Shown here: positions 8,163 through 14,450 of the stretch, piece after piece
Numbering within the stretch: the first letter of the stretch is position 1
Layout: every line of letters begins with the position of its first letter
From: a virus
IMG/VR virus record: IMGVR_UViG_3300031841_004496
Span: 1 to 25,711 of that record
Reading direction: 5' to 3' (one strand)
DNA length: 25,711 bases
The notes under the pieces: model-generated
Database searches by the model: none
Told to the model about the DNA's origin: nothing
Seen by the model: only the letters and a program-made list of their open reading frames with translations
Position numbers and translations under genes: made by a program

Positions 8163-8632
8163 TGGCTCCTCACAAAAAAGGTGATTTCAAGAAAGGTATA
8201 TATCGACCGATATATAAACAAAAGTTTTTAGGCAAAAAATTCCCGCAATATAGAAGCTCGTGGGAACTTCATTTTTTTAAATGGTGTGATTATAATCCCA
8301 ATGTATTAGAATGGACGAGTGAAGGTATAATAGTACCGTATGTAAGTCCTTTAGATACTAAGACTCATAGATACTTTGTTGATAATAGCTTAGTGTTAAA
8401 TGAGCGAGGAAAAAAGCGAAGGTACTTAGTAGAGATTAAACCATACAGTCAAACTCAGCGCCCAGTAATGCGTGGTCGTAAGAAGCAAAGTACATTTTTA
8501 CACGAGCAGGCTACATATGATGTTAATCAAGCGAAATGGAGAGCCGCTAAGCAATGGGCAGATGATCACGGGTATAAGTTCCTTATTTTAACAGAAAGAG
8601 AACTATTTAGCGGAAAAAGCGCAAAGAGATAA
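8162..8632 (+). CDS. gp4: Head completion nuclease-fold protein, gp4
   Basis: T4 gp4 (also called gp50/65) finishes DNA-filled heads so that tails can attach. This 156-residue protein (T4: 150) carries the family hallmark RSSWELHFFKWCDYNPNVLEW from residue 31 to 51, and HRYFVDNS at 69-76. A PD-(D/E)XK nuclease arrangement is visible: E35, D74, and E91-x-K93 in LVEIKP. These are the expected catalytic residues of the fold, though the reaction in phage assembly is not well defined. The start codon shares one base with the gp13 stop (TAATG). It lies between neck and protease genes, whereas in T4 gene 4 lies with gene 53. Confidence 0.92.
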   Translation: MAPHKKGDFKKGIYRPIYKQKFLGKKFPQYRSSWELHFFKWCDYNPNVLEWTSEGIIVPYVSPLDTKTHRYFVDNSLVLNERGKKRRYLVEIKPYSQTQRPVMRGRKKQSTFLHEQATYDVNQAKWRAAKQWADDHGYKFLILTERELFSGKSAKR

Positions 8633-8638
8633 TAAATA
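8630..8638 (+). promoter_or_regulatory. Late-promoter-like box before gp21
   Basis: TAATAAATA starts on the gp4 stop codon and ends 12 bases before the gp21 ATG. This is the longest gap in the series, so gp21 would have a short leader of about 7 bases. Confidence 0.45.
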
Positions 8639-8650
8639 ATTTATAAGATT

Positions 8651-9307
8651 ATGTCATTTAAGTTACTTGTCGAAAAAACAGACCCGCAAGAGTTTGAGTA
8701 TATTCTCGAAGAGAAGAATACAAAAGACGCTCCGAGGTTATATATTAAAGGACCATATATGATGGCAGATGGTGTTAACAAAAACAAACGCATATATGAT
8801 CTTGATAATATGATCGAAGAAGTTGCGCGGTACGAAAAGGAAATGATTAAAAATGACAGGGCAATGGGAGAATTAAATCACCCTACCACAGCTGAAGTAG
8901 ATCTAGAACGCGCTTGTCATATTGTAACAGAAATGACTCAGGAGGGTAATACTTTTATTGGTAAAAGCAAAGTATTACAAACTCCATGCGGAGAAATTGT
9001 TCGCAAATTAGTTACCGACGGAGTAAGAGTTGGTATGTCTTCAAGAGCACTCGGTAAAATTGATCAAGAAGGTGAGGTTGGTAAAGTAAGTGAAATGAAA
9101 CTAGTAGCTATTGATTGTGTTGCTGATCCTTCCTACTCAGATGCCTTTGTTAACGGTATTTTAGAGTCAAAACAATGGATTTTAAATAAAGAAGGTACAT
9201 TTGAAGAGCACTATGATAAGTTCGAAGATAGCTTAAAGAATTTGCCACGTAAAGATGTTAATGATTTCTTAACGGAAAAAATTATTGCGTTTATCCGAAA
9301 TATATAA
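8651..9307 (+). CDS. gp21: Prohead core protease, gp21
   Basis: This serine protease is packaged in the prohead core, activates itself after assembly, and cleaves scaffold and capsid proteins after (I/L)-x-Glu so that the head can expand and take DNA. The 218 residues (T4: 212) carry the catalytic His in GELNHP at 73-78 and the catalytic Ser in GMSSRA at 128-133. The conserved DCVADPSYSDAFV block follows at 155-167. The N-terminal YIKGPYMMAD and RIYD segments are also typical. Upstream is a late-promoter-like box, and downstream come its substrates in order: the gp67-like protein, gp22 and gp23. The gp23 sequence contains a matching site (see gp23). Confidence 0.95.
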   Translation: MSFKLLVEKTDPQEFEYILEEKNTKDAPRLYIKGPYMMADGVNKNKRIYDLDNMIEEVARYEKEMIKNDRAMGELNHPTTAEVDLERACHIVTEMTQEGNTFIGKSKVLQTPCGEIVRKLVTDGVRVGMSSRALGKIDQEGEVGKVSEMKLVAIDCVADPSYSDAFVNGILESKQWILNKEGTFEEHYDKFEDSLKNLPRKDVNDFLTEKIIAFIRNI

Positions 9308-9325
9308 GAAAAATAGCGAAAAGAA

Positions 9326-9333
9326 TATAAATA
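9326..9333 (+). promoter_or_regulatory. Late promoter, exact TATAAATA, before gp67-like gene
   Basis: This is a perfect copy of the T4 late promoter core, 6 bases before the ATG at 9340. In T4 the core spans about -13 to -6, so transcription here would begin at about 9339. It probably drives the core-scaffold-capsid genes. Confidence 0.65.
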
Positions 9334-9339
9334 ATTAAG

Positions 9340-9483
9340 ATGGACCAAAAACAAGACATCAAAAGTTTTATCTCTAATGTAGTAGATAAAAACTATGCAG
9401 CTGCAAACAAAAATTTGCAGTCTGTTGTTAATGCAAAACTCAAAGAGAGGGTTGCAAAAGCTAAAAAGAAAAATTTATTTTAA
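9340..9483 (+). CDS. gp67: Small prohead core protein, gp67-like
   Basis: A 47-residue gene fills the gap between gp21 and gp22. It starts 6 bases after a perfect late promoter core and stops 4 bases before the gp22 start. The sequence begins MDQKQDIKSFISNVVDKNY and continues as an amphipathic, Lys-rich helix ending KKKNLF. T4 gp67 begins with the same kind of pattern (a short helix, 'ND..AA...F...M...R...L') before an acidic tail, which is absent here; T4 gp67 has 80 residues. gp67 is part of the prohead core and is degraded by gp21. Position and helical pattern support the call, but the protein is too short to be certain. Confidence 0.6.
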   Translation: MDQKQDIKSFISNVVDKNYAAANKNLQSVVNAKLKERVAKAKKKNLF

Positions 9484-9487
9484 GATC

Positions 9488-10369
9488 ATGAGCAAGATAT
9501 CTGATTTATTACAAGAAGTTGGGAAAGACGTTCTTACAGAAGAAAGTCTTGAGCAAATTGAAACAGTCTTTAAAGAGGCTGTAGACCAAAAAGCTGAAGA
9601 ACGCGCTCAAATCGCGACTGAAGCAGCACTACAAGTACAAGACGACGAACACTCGAAGAAACTTGAAGAGCTCTTGGAAGCAATAGATAAGGATCACGCG
9701 AAGAAACTCGAGAAAGTTGTTGAGGCTGTTGACGCCGACAGAACTCATAAGCTTAAAAATATTATTCGTAAGTATCAGACATCTCTTAACGAAGAAGCTA
9801 ATAGCCTCAAAGACACAGTTGTTGAATCTGTTTCAGATTATCTTGACTCATATATTAACGAAGCAATTCCAACTGAGACAATTGAAGAAGCCACCAAAAA
9901 TCGTCGCGCCATAGAGGTCTTAGAACAATTTCGTAAGACATTATCAGTTGATATGGTACTTGCTAATGAATCTATCAGAGAAGCCGTTAAAGACGGTAAA
10001 GCTACTATCGAAGAATCTAAAAAGCAAATTGCTGATCTTACCGATAGCGCTGCTGATCTTAAAGTTCAGCTAGAAAGCACTCAGAAAGAATTATTCTTAG
10101 AGAAGAAGCTAGCTGGTTTTGAAGATAAGAAATCTAATTTCATTAGAAAGACGTTTGCTGATAAAGAGTTGTCTTTCATCGAAGAAAATTTTGACTACAC
10201 AGTAACAATGTTTGATAAGAAAGCTCAAGAAGCTCTTGAGGTTATCAAAGAAGAAGCTACTAAAGAGTGTAAAGCACAGGAAGCTGAAGTAGTTGTAGAA
10301 GAGAGCTCATCTACACCTAAAACAGCGACCGAACTTTATGCTCAAGAGCTTGCAAACATGAGACTGTAA
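9488..10369 (+). CDS. gp22: Prohead scaffold core protein, gp22
   Basis: gp22 is the main internal scaffold around which gp23 assembles, and it is later digested by gp21. The ATG at 9488 is chosen, giving 293 residues (T4: 269); a longer reading from 9395 would run across the whole end of the gp67-like gene. The protein is highly charged and almost entirely helical, with predicted coiled coil over about residues 20-115 and 165-275. Residues 52-96 hold three tandem 15-residue units, each with the form D-x-(D/E)-(H/R)-x-x-KL followed by paired hydrophobics. The end (ATELYAQELANMRL) is a typical gp22 C-terminus. It is followed by a hairpin-rich 83-base leader before gp23. Confidence 0.92.
   Translation: MSKISDLLQEVGKDVLTEESLEQIETVFKEAVDQKAEERAQIATEAALQVQDDEHSKKLEELLEAIDKDHAKKLEKVVEAVDADRTHKLKNIIRKYQTSLNEEANSLKDTVVESVSDYLDSYINEAIPTETIEEATKNRRAIEVLEQFRKTLSVDMVLANESIREAVKDGKATIEESKKQIADLTDSAADLKVQLESTQKELFLEKKLAGFEDKKSNFIRKTFADKELSFIEENFDYTVTMFDKKAQEALEVIKEEATKECKAQEAEVVVEESSSTPKTATELYAQELANMRL
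9641..9775 (+). repeat. Three tandem 15-residue repeats inside gp22
   Basis: Three in-frame units of 45 bases encode DDEHSKKLEELLEAI, DKDHAKKLEKVVEAV and DADRTHKLKNIIRKY. The KL pair and the hydrophobic positions are kept in each. The DNA has diverged more than the protein, which suggests an old repeat kept by selection on a helical scaffold rather than a recent duplication. Confidence 0.7.
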
Positions 10370-10405
10370 AGTAGTCTAAAACTACTGTTGAGGTATTAAT
10401 TACCT
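10370..10405 (+). promoter_or_regulatory. Two tandem hairpins in the gp22-gp23 gap
   Basis: Immediately after the gp22 stop, AGTAGT (10370-10375) pairs with ACTACT (10381-10386), and AGGTA (10391-10395) pairs with TACCT (10401-10405), each with a 5-base loop. Neither is followed by a T tract, so they are not simple terminators. They may act as processing sites or mRNA-stabilising structures for the capsid message. The stems are short, so this is tentative. Confidence 0.35.
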
Positions 10406-10431
10406 GATTCTCCAATGCAACGGAAAAATAT

Positions 10432-10442
10432 TATATAAAGGA
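10432..10442 (+). promoter_or_regulatory. Promoter-like box and Shine-Dalgarno of gp23
   Basis: TATATAAAG at 10432-10440 is a weak version of the late core. The overlapping AAAGGA (10438-10443) is a good Shine-Dalgarno sequence 9 bases before the gp23 ATG. Most other late genes here have no such site, so the capsid gene differs in having a conventional ribosome binding site. Confidence 0.5.
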
Positions 10443-10452
10443 AAAATAAATT

Positions 10453-12024
10453 ATGAACGAAACACAAACTCGTCCTAATACTGATTATATTGATAATAAT
10501 CGTGCACAAGCCTTGTTGGAGAAGTGGAGTCCTGTTTTGGACTATACCTCTGACAAAGTTGATGCAATTGATAACGCACATACGCGTTTGAACACCGCCA
10601 TTCTCCTTGAGAACCAAGAAGAGTGGTGTATTCGGGAAGCCAATGCAAGTGGTGGATCTGCAAGCGGTGGAAACAGCGTCTTCGGATCTAATGCTCTTGG
10701 TGGAGGTCAAACTGGTGTTGGTCAAGGTGGTGGCGCTTATGGATCTGACGATACATACGCTGCTAACGACGCTCGTTTGCCGAAAATTCTTATACCGATG
10801 ATTCGCCGTACATTCCCTGAGTTGATCACTAACGAAATTGTTGGTGTACAGCCCATGAGTGGTCCGGTTGGTCTCGCTTTTGCGCTTCGCTATAAGTACA
10901 GCAATACTAGTATCGACGGTACTGCCGCCGGTATTGGTGGTTCTGGTGAAGGTTACCACGGTACAGGTGTGGCAGGTTCTGCTGCCGCAGGTTCTGCTGG
11001 TGCACCTACTGGTGAATTAGGTCACAATAACCTAGATACAGTATTCACTGGTAACTCTGCTGCAAATACACCTGCTGGTGCTCCTGCGACAGACTATGAC
11101 GGTACGCCTTACTCACCATTTGCTGCTGTATCTGCCACATCGCTGGCTGCTAAGTGGGTGTCTGGTGGTTTTGATACTGCTGATAACGGTTTCGCTGCTG
11201 CTTTGTCTGCTTTTGAGCTTGACAATGCGGTTGACGCTCCAACTGTTGAGTTAAGCTTCGAAAAGACAGCTGTTGAAGCTGGTACTCGTCGCTTAAACGC
11301 TCGTTGGTCTGTTGAGTTAGAGCAGGATCTTAAGAACATGAATGGTATTGATGTTGACGCTGAGTTAACTAATGCTATGTCTTATGAGATCCAGGCTGAA
11401 ATTGATCGTGAGATGATTATTCGCATGATTCAGGCCGCTCTTGGCGCAGGTGGTGGAACTGGTTATTCTATTTACCAACCACAGTCTGCTGATGCTCGCT
11501 GGATGGCAGAACGTAATCGTGACTTCTATCAGAAGTTGATCGTTGAGGCTAATCGTCTCGCAGTTCGCAACCGTCGTGGTGCTGCTAACTTTATTGTTGC
11601 TACACCTCGTGTTTGTGCTATTCTTGAGATGCTTCCTGAGTTCTCTTGGATGACTGTTGACGGTAACGTTAACACACAACCAGTTGGTGTTGCGAAGGTC
11701 GGTAATGTTGGTGGTCGCTTTAATGTATATCGCGATACTCGAACAGAAGCTCAAAACCTTACTAAGGCTGCTGAGAGTCAAAAGGTTGAGTACGCATTGC
11801 TTGGTTATAAAGGTCCTGAGTATTATGATACTGGTATCATTTACTGTCCTTATATCCCGGTCATGGTACAGCGTTCGATCGATCCGAACTCCTTCTATCC
11901 GAAGGTTGGTATGTTGACACGTTACGGTGTTGTTGATCACCTCTTTGGTGCTTCTAACTACTACCACGTTGTCTTCGTTACTAGCTTGGGTGTAGACGGT
12001 GGTTTTGGTTACGCTTATATGTAA
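10453..12024 (+). CDS. gp23: Major capsid protein, gp23
   Basis: It forms the hexameric capsomers of the head. The 523 residues (T4: 521) show the T4-type architecture: an N-terminal delta domain beginning RAQALLEKWSPVLD near residue 18, then LPKILIPMIRRTFPELI and the IVGVQPMSGPVGLAFALRY block, and later FIVATPRVCAIL and the conserved end region. A gp21 site is visible: I60-R-E62 followed by A63-N-A-S-G-G, almost the same place as T4's cut after E65. Residues 65-90 and 155-200 are Gly/Ala-rich loops. Its codons (many CGT, CGC, GGT, GCT) are richer in G and C than those of its neighbours, as expected for the most highly expressed virion gene. It has its own Shine-Dalgarno sequence and ends at a strong terminator. 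Confidence 0.97.
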   Translation: MNETQTRPNTDYIDNNRAQALLEKWSPVLDYTSDKVDAIDNAHTRLNTAILLENQEEWCIREANASGGSASGGNSVFGSNALGGGQTGVGQGGGAYGSDDTYAANDARLPKILIPMIRRTFPELITNEIVGVQPMSGPVGLAFALRYKYSNTSIDGTAAGIGGSGEGYHGTGVAGSAAAGSAGAPTGELGHNNLDTVFTGNSAANTPAGAPATDYDGTPYSPFAAVSATSLAAKWVSGGFDTADNGFAAALSAFELDNAVDAPTVELSFEKTAVEAGTRRLNARWSVELEQDLKNMNGIDVDAELTNAMSYEIQAEIDREMIIRMIQAALGAGGGTGYSIYQPQSADARWMAERNRDFYQKLIVEANRLAVRNRRGAANFIVATPRVCAILEMLPEFSWMTVDGNVNTQPVGVAKVGNVGGRFNVYRDTRTEAQNLTKAAESQKVEYALLGYKGPEYYDTGIIYCPYIPVMVQRSIDPNSFYPKVGMLTRYGVVDHLFGASNYYHVVFVTSLGVDGGFGYAYM

Positions 12025-12045
12025 TCTTTAAGGATTATAAACACG

Positions 12046-12076
12046 AAGAGCGCCCGTAAGGGCGCTCTTTTTTTTT
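12046..12076 (+). terminator. Strong intrinsic terminator after gp23
   Basis: AAGAGCGCCC (12046-12055), loop GTAA, GGGCGCTCTT (12060-12069) forms a perfect 10-bp GC-rich stem followed by an unbroken T tract to 12076. It separates the capsid gene from the convergent modification operon. Read on the minus strand it has only a weak T run, so it serves mainly gp23. Confidence 0.93.
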
Positions 12077-12094
12077 GTATATGATGAATAAGGA

Positions 12095-13006
12095 TTATTG
12101 TCTCAATGTCTTGATCCACGGAACCTTATGATCCCAAAAGAACTCATCAATCAAATATTCATGAGTAGTTCTGATAGGGTTAATGTCCCAACCACCTCGT
12201 CGTACATATAAACATGCTACCATAAGGGATCGCGGTTCAAAAGTATTATTCAATCTAGTGAAAATAGTCTCACATATCTCTTCGTGAAAATGACATTCAT
12301 CTCTAAAAGAGATAATATATTTTAACAATTCTTTATCAGATGGATGCTTAGTACCTTCAAGAGAGATAAACACATCACCCCAGTCAGGTTGAGAGGTAAC
12401 ACGACAGTTACTCTTAAGTAATGATGACATTACCTTATAAGGTTTATTAGTAGAGTTCAGATGCTTTGTCTCTAACAAGCTAGCAGTTTCGCTATATACA
12501 TCTACATAATAACTCTCTGCATCAATCTCATCAGTATTTTCTAATCTCTTATAGTTCTTATCAGTAAAGGGATTATCATTACTAAATGTATCGTTTGTAG
12601 GAAATACAGTTACTCTTACATCCGTCTGAAGATACTTACTTAAGTCTTTTGATGCTGTATCTTCTAGATTCTTAATTACCTTATCAAATGTATCTCCCAT
12701 CTTAGTCATATTGAATGTATTCCAATACAACTTCATAGATTTAGATTCAACGATATACTTACTATCAGAAGGATATACTACTTTAGCAACCCCACAAACA
12801 GGAACACCATTATTAGTTAATGCTGATACCTCGTAACCATTCCACACATCACAACCAATAAAAGGTAAGCTCTTCTCTTTAATACCTAAGTGCTTACGAT
12901 TACTTGATCGTGGTTCTCTCACTAACAGACTTGCATCATACTCAGATTTATACTGACTAGATTGTCCTAAGTGCTTACTAATATTTTTATTATCTAGTTT
13001 TGACAT
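12095..13006 (-). CDS. queF: NADPH-dependent 7-cyano-7-deazaguanine reductase (QueF, long form)
   Basis: It reduces the nitrile of preQ0 to the aminomethyl group of preQ1, using two NADPH. The ATG at 13006 is preferred to the TTG at 13012, giving 303 residues, the length of the two-domain bacterial form (E. coli 282). The N-terminal half has FIGCDVWNGYE at 49-59 and the NADPH motif ESKSMK at 87-92. The C-terminal half has the catalytic Cys in SNC201, Asp208 in QPDWG, FHEEICE at 240-246 and RRGGWDINPIR at 269-279. All key residues are kept, so it should be active. It is the last gene of the operon and overlaps the kinase gene by 17 bases. With DpdA and no tRNA-type TGT nearby, its product is most likely destined for phage DNA. 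Confidence 0.95.
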   Translation of the reverse strand: MSKLDNKNISKHLGQSSQYKSEYDASLLVREPRSSNRKHLGIKEKSLPFIGCDVWNGYEVSALTNNGVPVCGVAKVVYPSDSKYIVESKSMKLYWNTFNMTKMGDTFDKVIKNLEDTASKDLSKYLQTDVRVTVFPTNDTFSNDNPFTDKNYKRLENTDEIDAESYYVDVYSETASLLETKHLNSTNKPYKVMSSLLKSNCRVTSQPDWGDVFISLEGTKHPSDKELLKYIISFRDECHFHEEICETIFTRLNNTFEPRSLMVACLYVRRGGWDINPIRTTHEYLIDEFFWDHKVPWIKTLRQ

Positions 13007-13544
13007 CTTCAATAATCTCTATCATCTTATTATATCTACTTTCTACACTTCCTTCCAGTACATAAATATTAGGATACTTACCTAATATCAATTCTTCATA
13101 TAGTTTGATAATTTGACTTCTAAAACTTTCACTCATAGACCTTTCTCCATCATTGATAAGAGGAACATCATACGGATTAGTATAGAAGATACAATCATAC
13201 TTTTCTATATATCTACCTAATGCATAACTAAACATTTTATCTACGAACTCATTTACTTTACCTTGCGTTCTAAAATATCTAGTATAAACAAAACCATCTA
13301 CTATACAACGATCCAAGATATTGTTCATATCTTTACCACTATAAGTAAACAAATTTTGAATATGATCAGCAAAAATAGCTAACTGCGTATCATTATAGTT
13401 CGAACCATCGTCGTTAATCTCAAAACCGCTACGACGGATACGCCTAGTAACCTCATCGACTGAGCCCCATGCATTTGACTCTAAGAATTCGCGCAACAGA
13501 GTAGTTTTACCACTACTCTGCGCGCCTGTAAAAGAAACTAACAT
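12990..13544 (-). CDS. P-loop kinase-like protein (AAA_28 / NadR-kinase type)
   Basis: A 184-residue NTP-binding protein. The Walker A motif GAQSSGKTT is at residues 7-15. The following EVTRRIRRSG at 31-40 resembles the substrate region of NadR-like and nucleotide kinases. IVDGFVYTRYF at 81-91 follows a predicted strand, as a Walker B-type Asp83. NPYDVPLINDGERS near 123-136 resembles the 'P..DG.R' lid region of the AAA_28 family. Members phosphorylate nucleosides, nucleotides or cofactor precursors; the substrate here is unknown. It is tightly coupled: its ATG shares a base with the DUF1599 stop (TAATG), and its end overlaps queF by 17 bases. A role in the deazaguanine pathway is inferred from this position only. 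Confidence 0.75.
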   Translation of the reverse strand: MLVSFTGAQSSGKTTLLREFLESNAWGSVDEVTRRIRRSGFEINDDGSNYNDTQLAIFADHIQNLFTYSGKDMNNILDRCIVDGFVYTRYFRTQGKVNEFVDKMFSYALGRYIEKYDCIFYTNPYDVPLINDGERSMSESFRSQIIKLYEELILGKYPNIYVLEGSVESRYNKMIEIIEDVKTR

Positions 13545-13894
13545 TATTTACCCCAGACCCCATTATCGACTATCTGAGCAATTTTGCAATATAAACTTGA
13601 ATCTTTCCATGCATCTTGAATAGGTTCATTAGCAGCTTCTGCAGTACGTTTCTTAATGATGAGATTAATGAGTCTCTGTACTTTATCATTAACACGGAAT
13701 ACTAGTCCAGCTTTAGCAACTAAACGGCCATCCGGTTTAGATAAGTCCTGACCTACAGAAATATTAGTAGGGCCATAATCGTATTGCTTATTAATAAATA
13801 GCTTGTATTCTTCTTCGAGAAGATCTCTCAACATTGCACATGTTTCAGGATAATCATTCTCTACTTCCGCCTTGATTTCAGTGTAATCTTTCAT
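13544..13894 (-). CDS. DUF1599 (nucleotide modification associated domain 1) protein
   Basis: A 116-residue, mostly helical protein with the DUF1599 pattern: KQYDYGPTN at 36-44 (family 'K..DYG..N'), RVNDKVQRLINL at 67-78 (family 'R..DK..RL.NL'), then NEPIQDAWKDSSLYCKIA at 89-106 (family 'DE...D...DLA.Y'). The conserved Asp, Lys and Glu suggest a metal-binding site like that of all-alpha nucleotide pyrophosphatases, but no activity is known to me. The domain was named for its recurring association with phage base-modification genes. It lies third in the operon, overlapping the formyltransferase by 17 bases and the kinase by one. Confidence 0.75.
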   Translation of the reverse strand: MKDYTEIKAEVENDYPETCAMLRDLLEEEYKLFINKQYDYGPTNISVGQDLSKPDGRLVAKAGLVFRVNDKVQRLINLIIKKRTAEAANEPIQDAWKDSSLYCKIAQIVDNGVWGK

Positions 13895-14450
13895 TTAAAA
13901 AATTTATCCAAAGTTTTGTAGATTCAACATGAAGAGCTTTTTCTAGTTCTTCATATGTATTAAAGTTATTATCTATAATTGCATTTGCAACAATAGGTCC
14001 ATCATCGAGCTCGGGCGTTACCTTATGAATAACGCACCCAGCTCGATCATGTTTTGCTTCCCAAGCTTTTTTCTGAGGGTTAAAGCCTTTTAATTCTGGA
14101 TAGATATCAATAGCACCTGGATGACCATTATAGATGTTTGACGATCTAGTAAAGTCAGGAGGTAATATTCTCAGATAACCATGTAAAGTAACAAACACGT
14201 CTTCCTTCCAATCATCATTCAGTATAGAATAATTTAAAGCGTCTGCTGCTTTAAGATAATCCATCTCTTTTGGCCATTTAGGTAATCGTACAAACGGAAG
14301 ATCTCCAGTTGACTTCTTATATATTAGTTCAATATTTGTACCTTTGTCTTCTTGTCTATTAGTTACAATAAGATCAGGCCATCTTTTGATCTGTTTAGAG
14401 ATGTTTACAATTTCAGAACCAGTCTGACTATAAAACGCTAACCACTTCAT
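13878..14450 (-). CDS. dpdN: PurN-like formyltransferase, predicted dPreQ1 formyltransferase (DpdN-like)
   Basis: The fold is that of phosphoribosylglycinamide formyltransferase, which transfers a formyl group from 10-formyl-tetrahydrofolate to an amine. The ATG at 14450 shares a base with the dpdA stop (TAATG); a TTG at 14456 is less likely. In 190 residues (E. coli PurN 212) the catalytic triad is visible: N108-x-H110 in YNGHPG, and D149 in PELDDGP, matching PurN N106, H108 and D144. LHGYLRILPPDF at 89-100 matches PurN 'LAGFMRIL', and SQTGSE at 8-13 is the N-terminal loop. A purine-synthesis role is unlikely in this operon. Between QueF, which makes the primary amine of preQ1, and DpdA, N-formylation of preQ1 is the expected step. 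DpdN has been proposed for this in phages with 7-(formylamino)methyl-7-deazaguanine. Confidence 0.75.
   Translation of the reverse strand: MKWLAFYSQTGSEIVNISKQIKRWPDLIVTNRQEDKGTNIELIYKKSTGDLPFVRLPKWPKEMDYLKAADALNYSILNDDWKEDVFVTLHGYLRILPPDFTRSSNIYNGHPGAIDIYPELKGFNPQKKAWEAKHDRAGCVIHKVTPELDDGPIVANAIIDNNFNTYEELEKALHVESTKLWINFLNERLH

Noticed and set aside
9395-9487. N-terminal extension of gp22 from an upstream ATG
   Set aside because: It would overlap the gp67-like gene, and the added residues look unlike a scaffold N-terminus. The ATG at 9488 gives the standard start.
9641-9775. gp22 repeats as a CRISPR-like or recent tandem DNA repeat
   Set aside because: The similarity is at the protein level with diverged DNA and no spacers. 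It is a coiled-coil heptad-like repeat.
10396-10959. Minus-strand open frame of 187 codons opposite gp23
   Set aside because: It is antisense to the secure capsid gene and results from that gene's codon bias. It has no start signal and no recognisable protein pattern.
11365-11967. Minus-strand open frame of 200 codons opposite gp23
   Set aside because: Same reason: antisense shadow of the capsid gene, with improbable composition.
13878-14450. Formyltransferase as a purine biosynthesis (PurN) enzyme
   Set aside because: It is shorter than PurN, coupled to dpdA and queF, and no other purine synthesis gene is nearby. The DNA modification role fits better.
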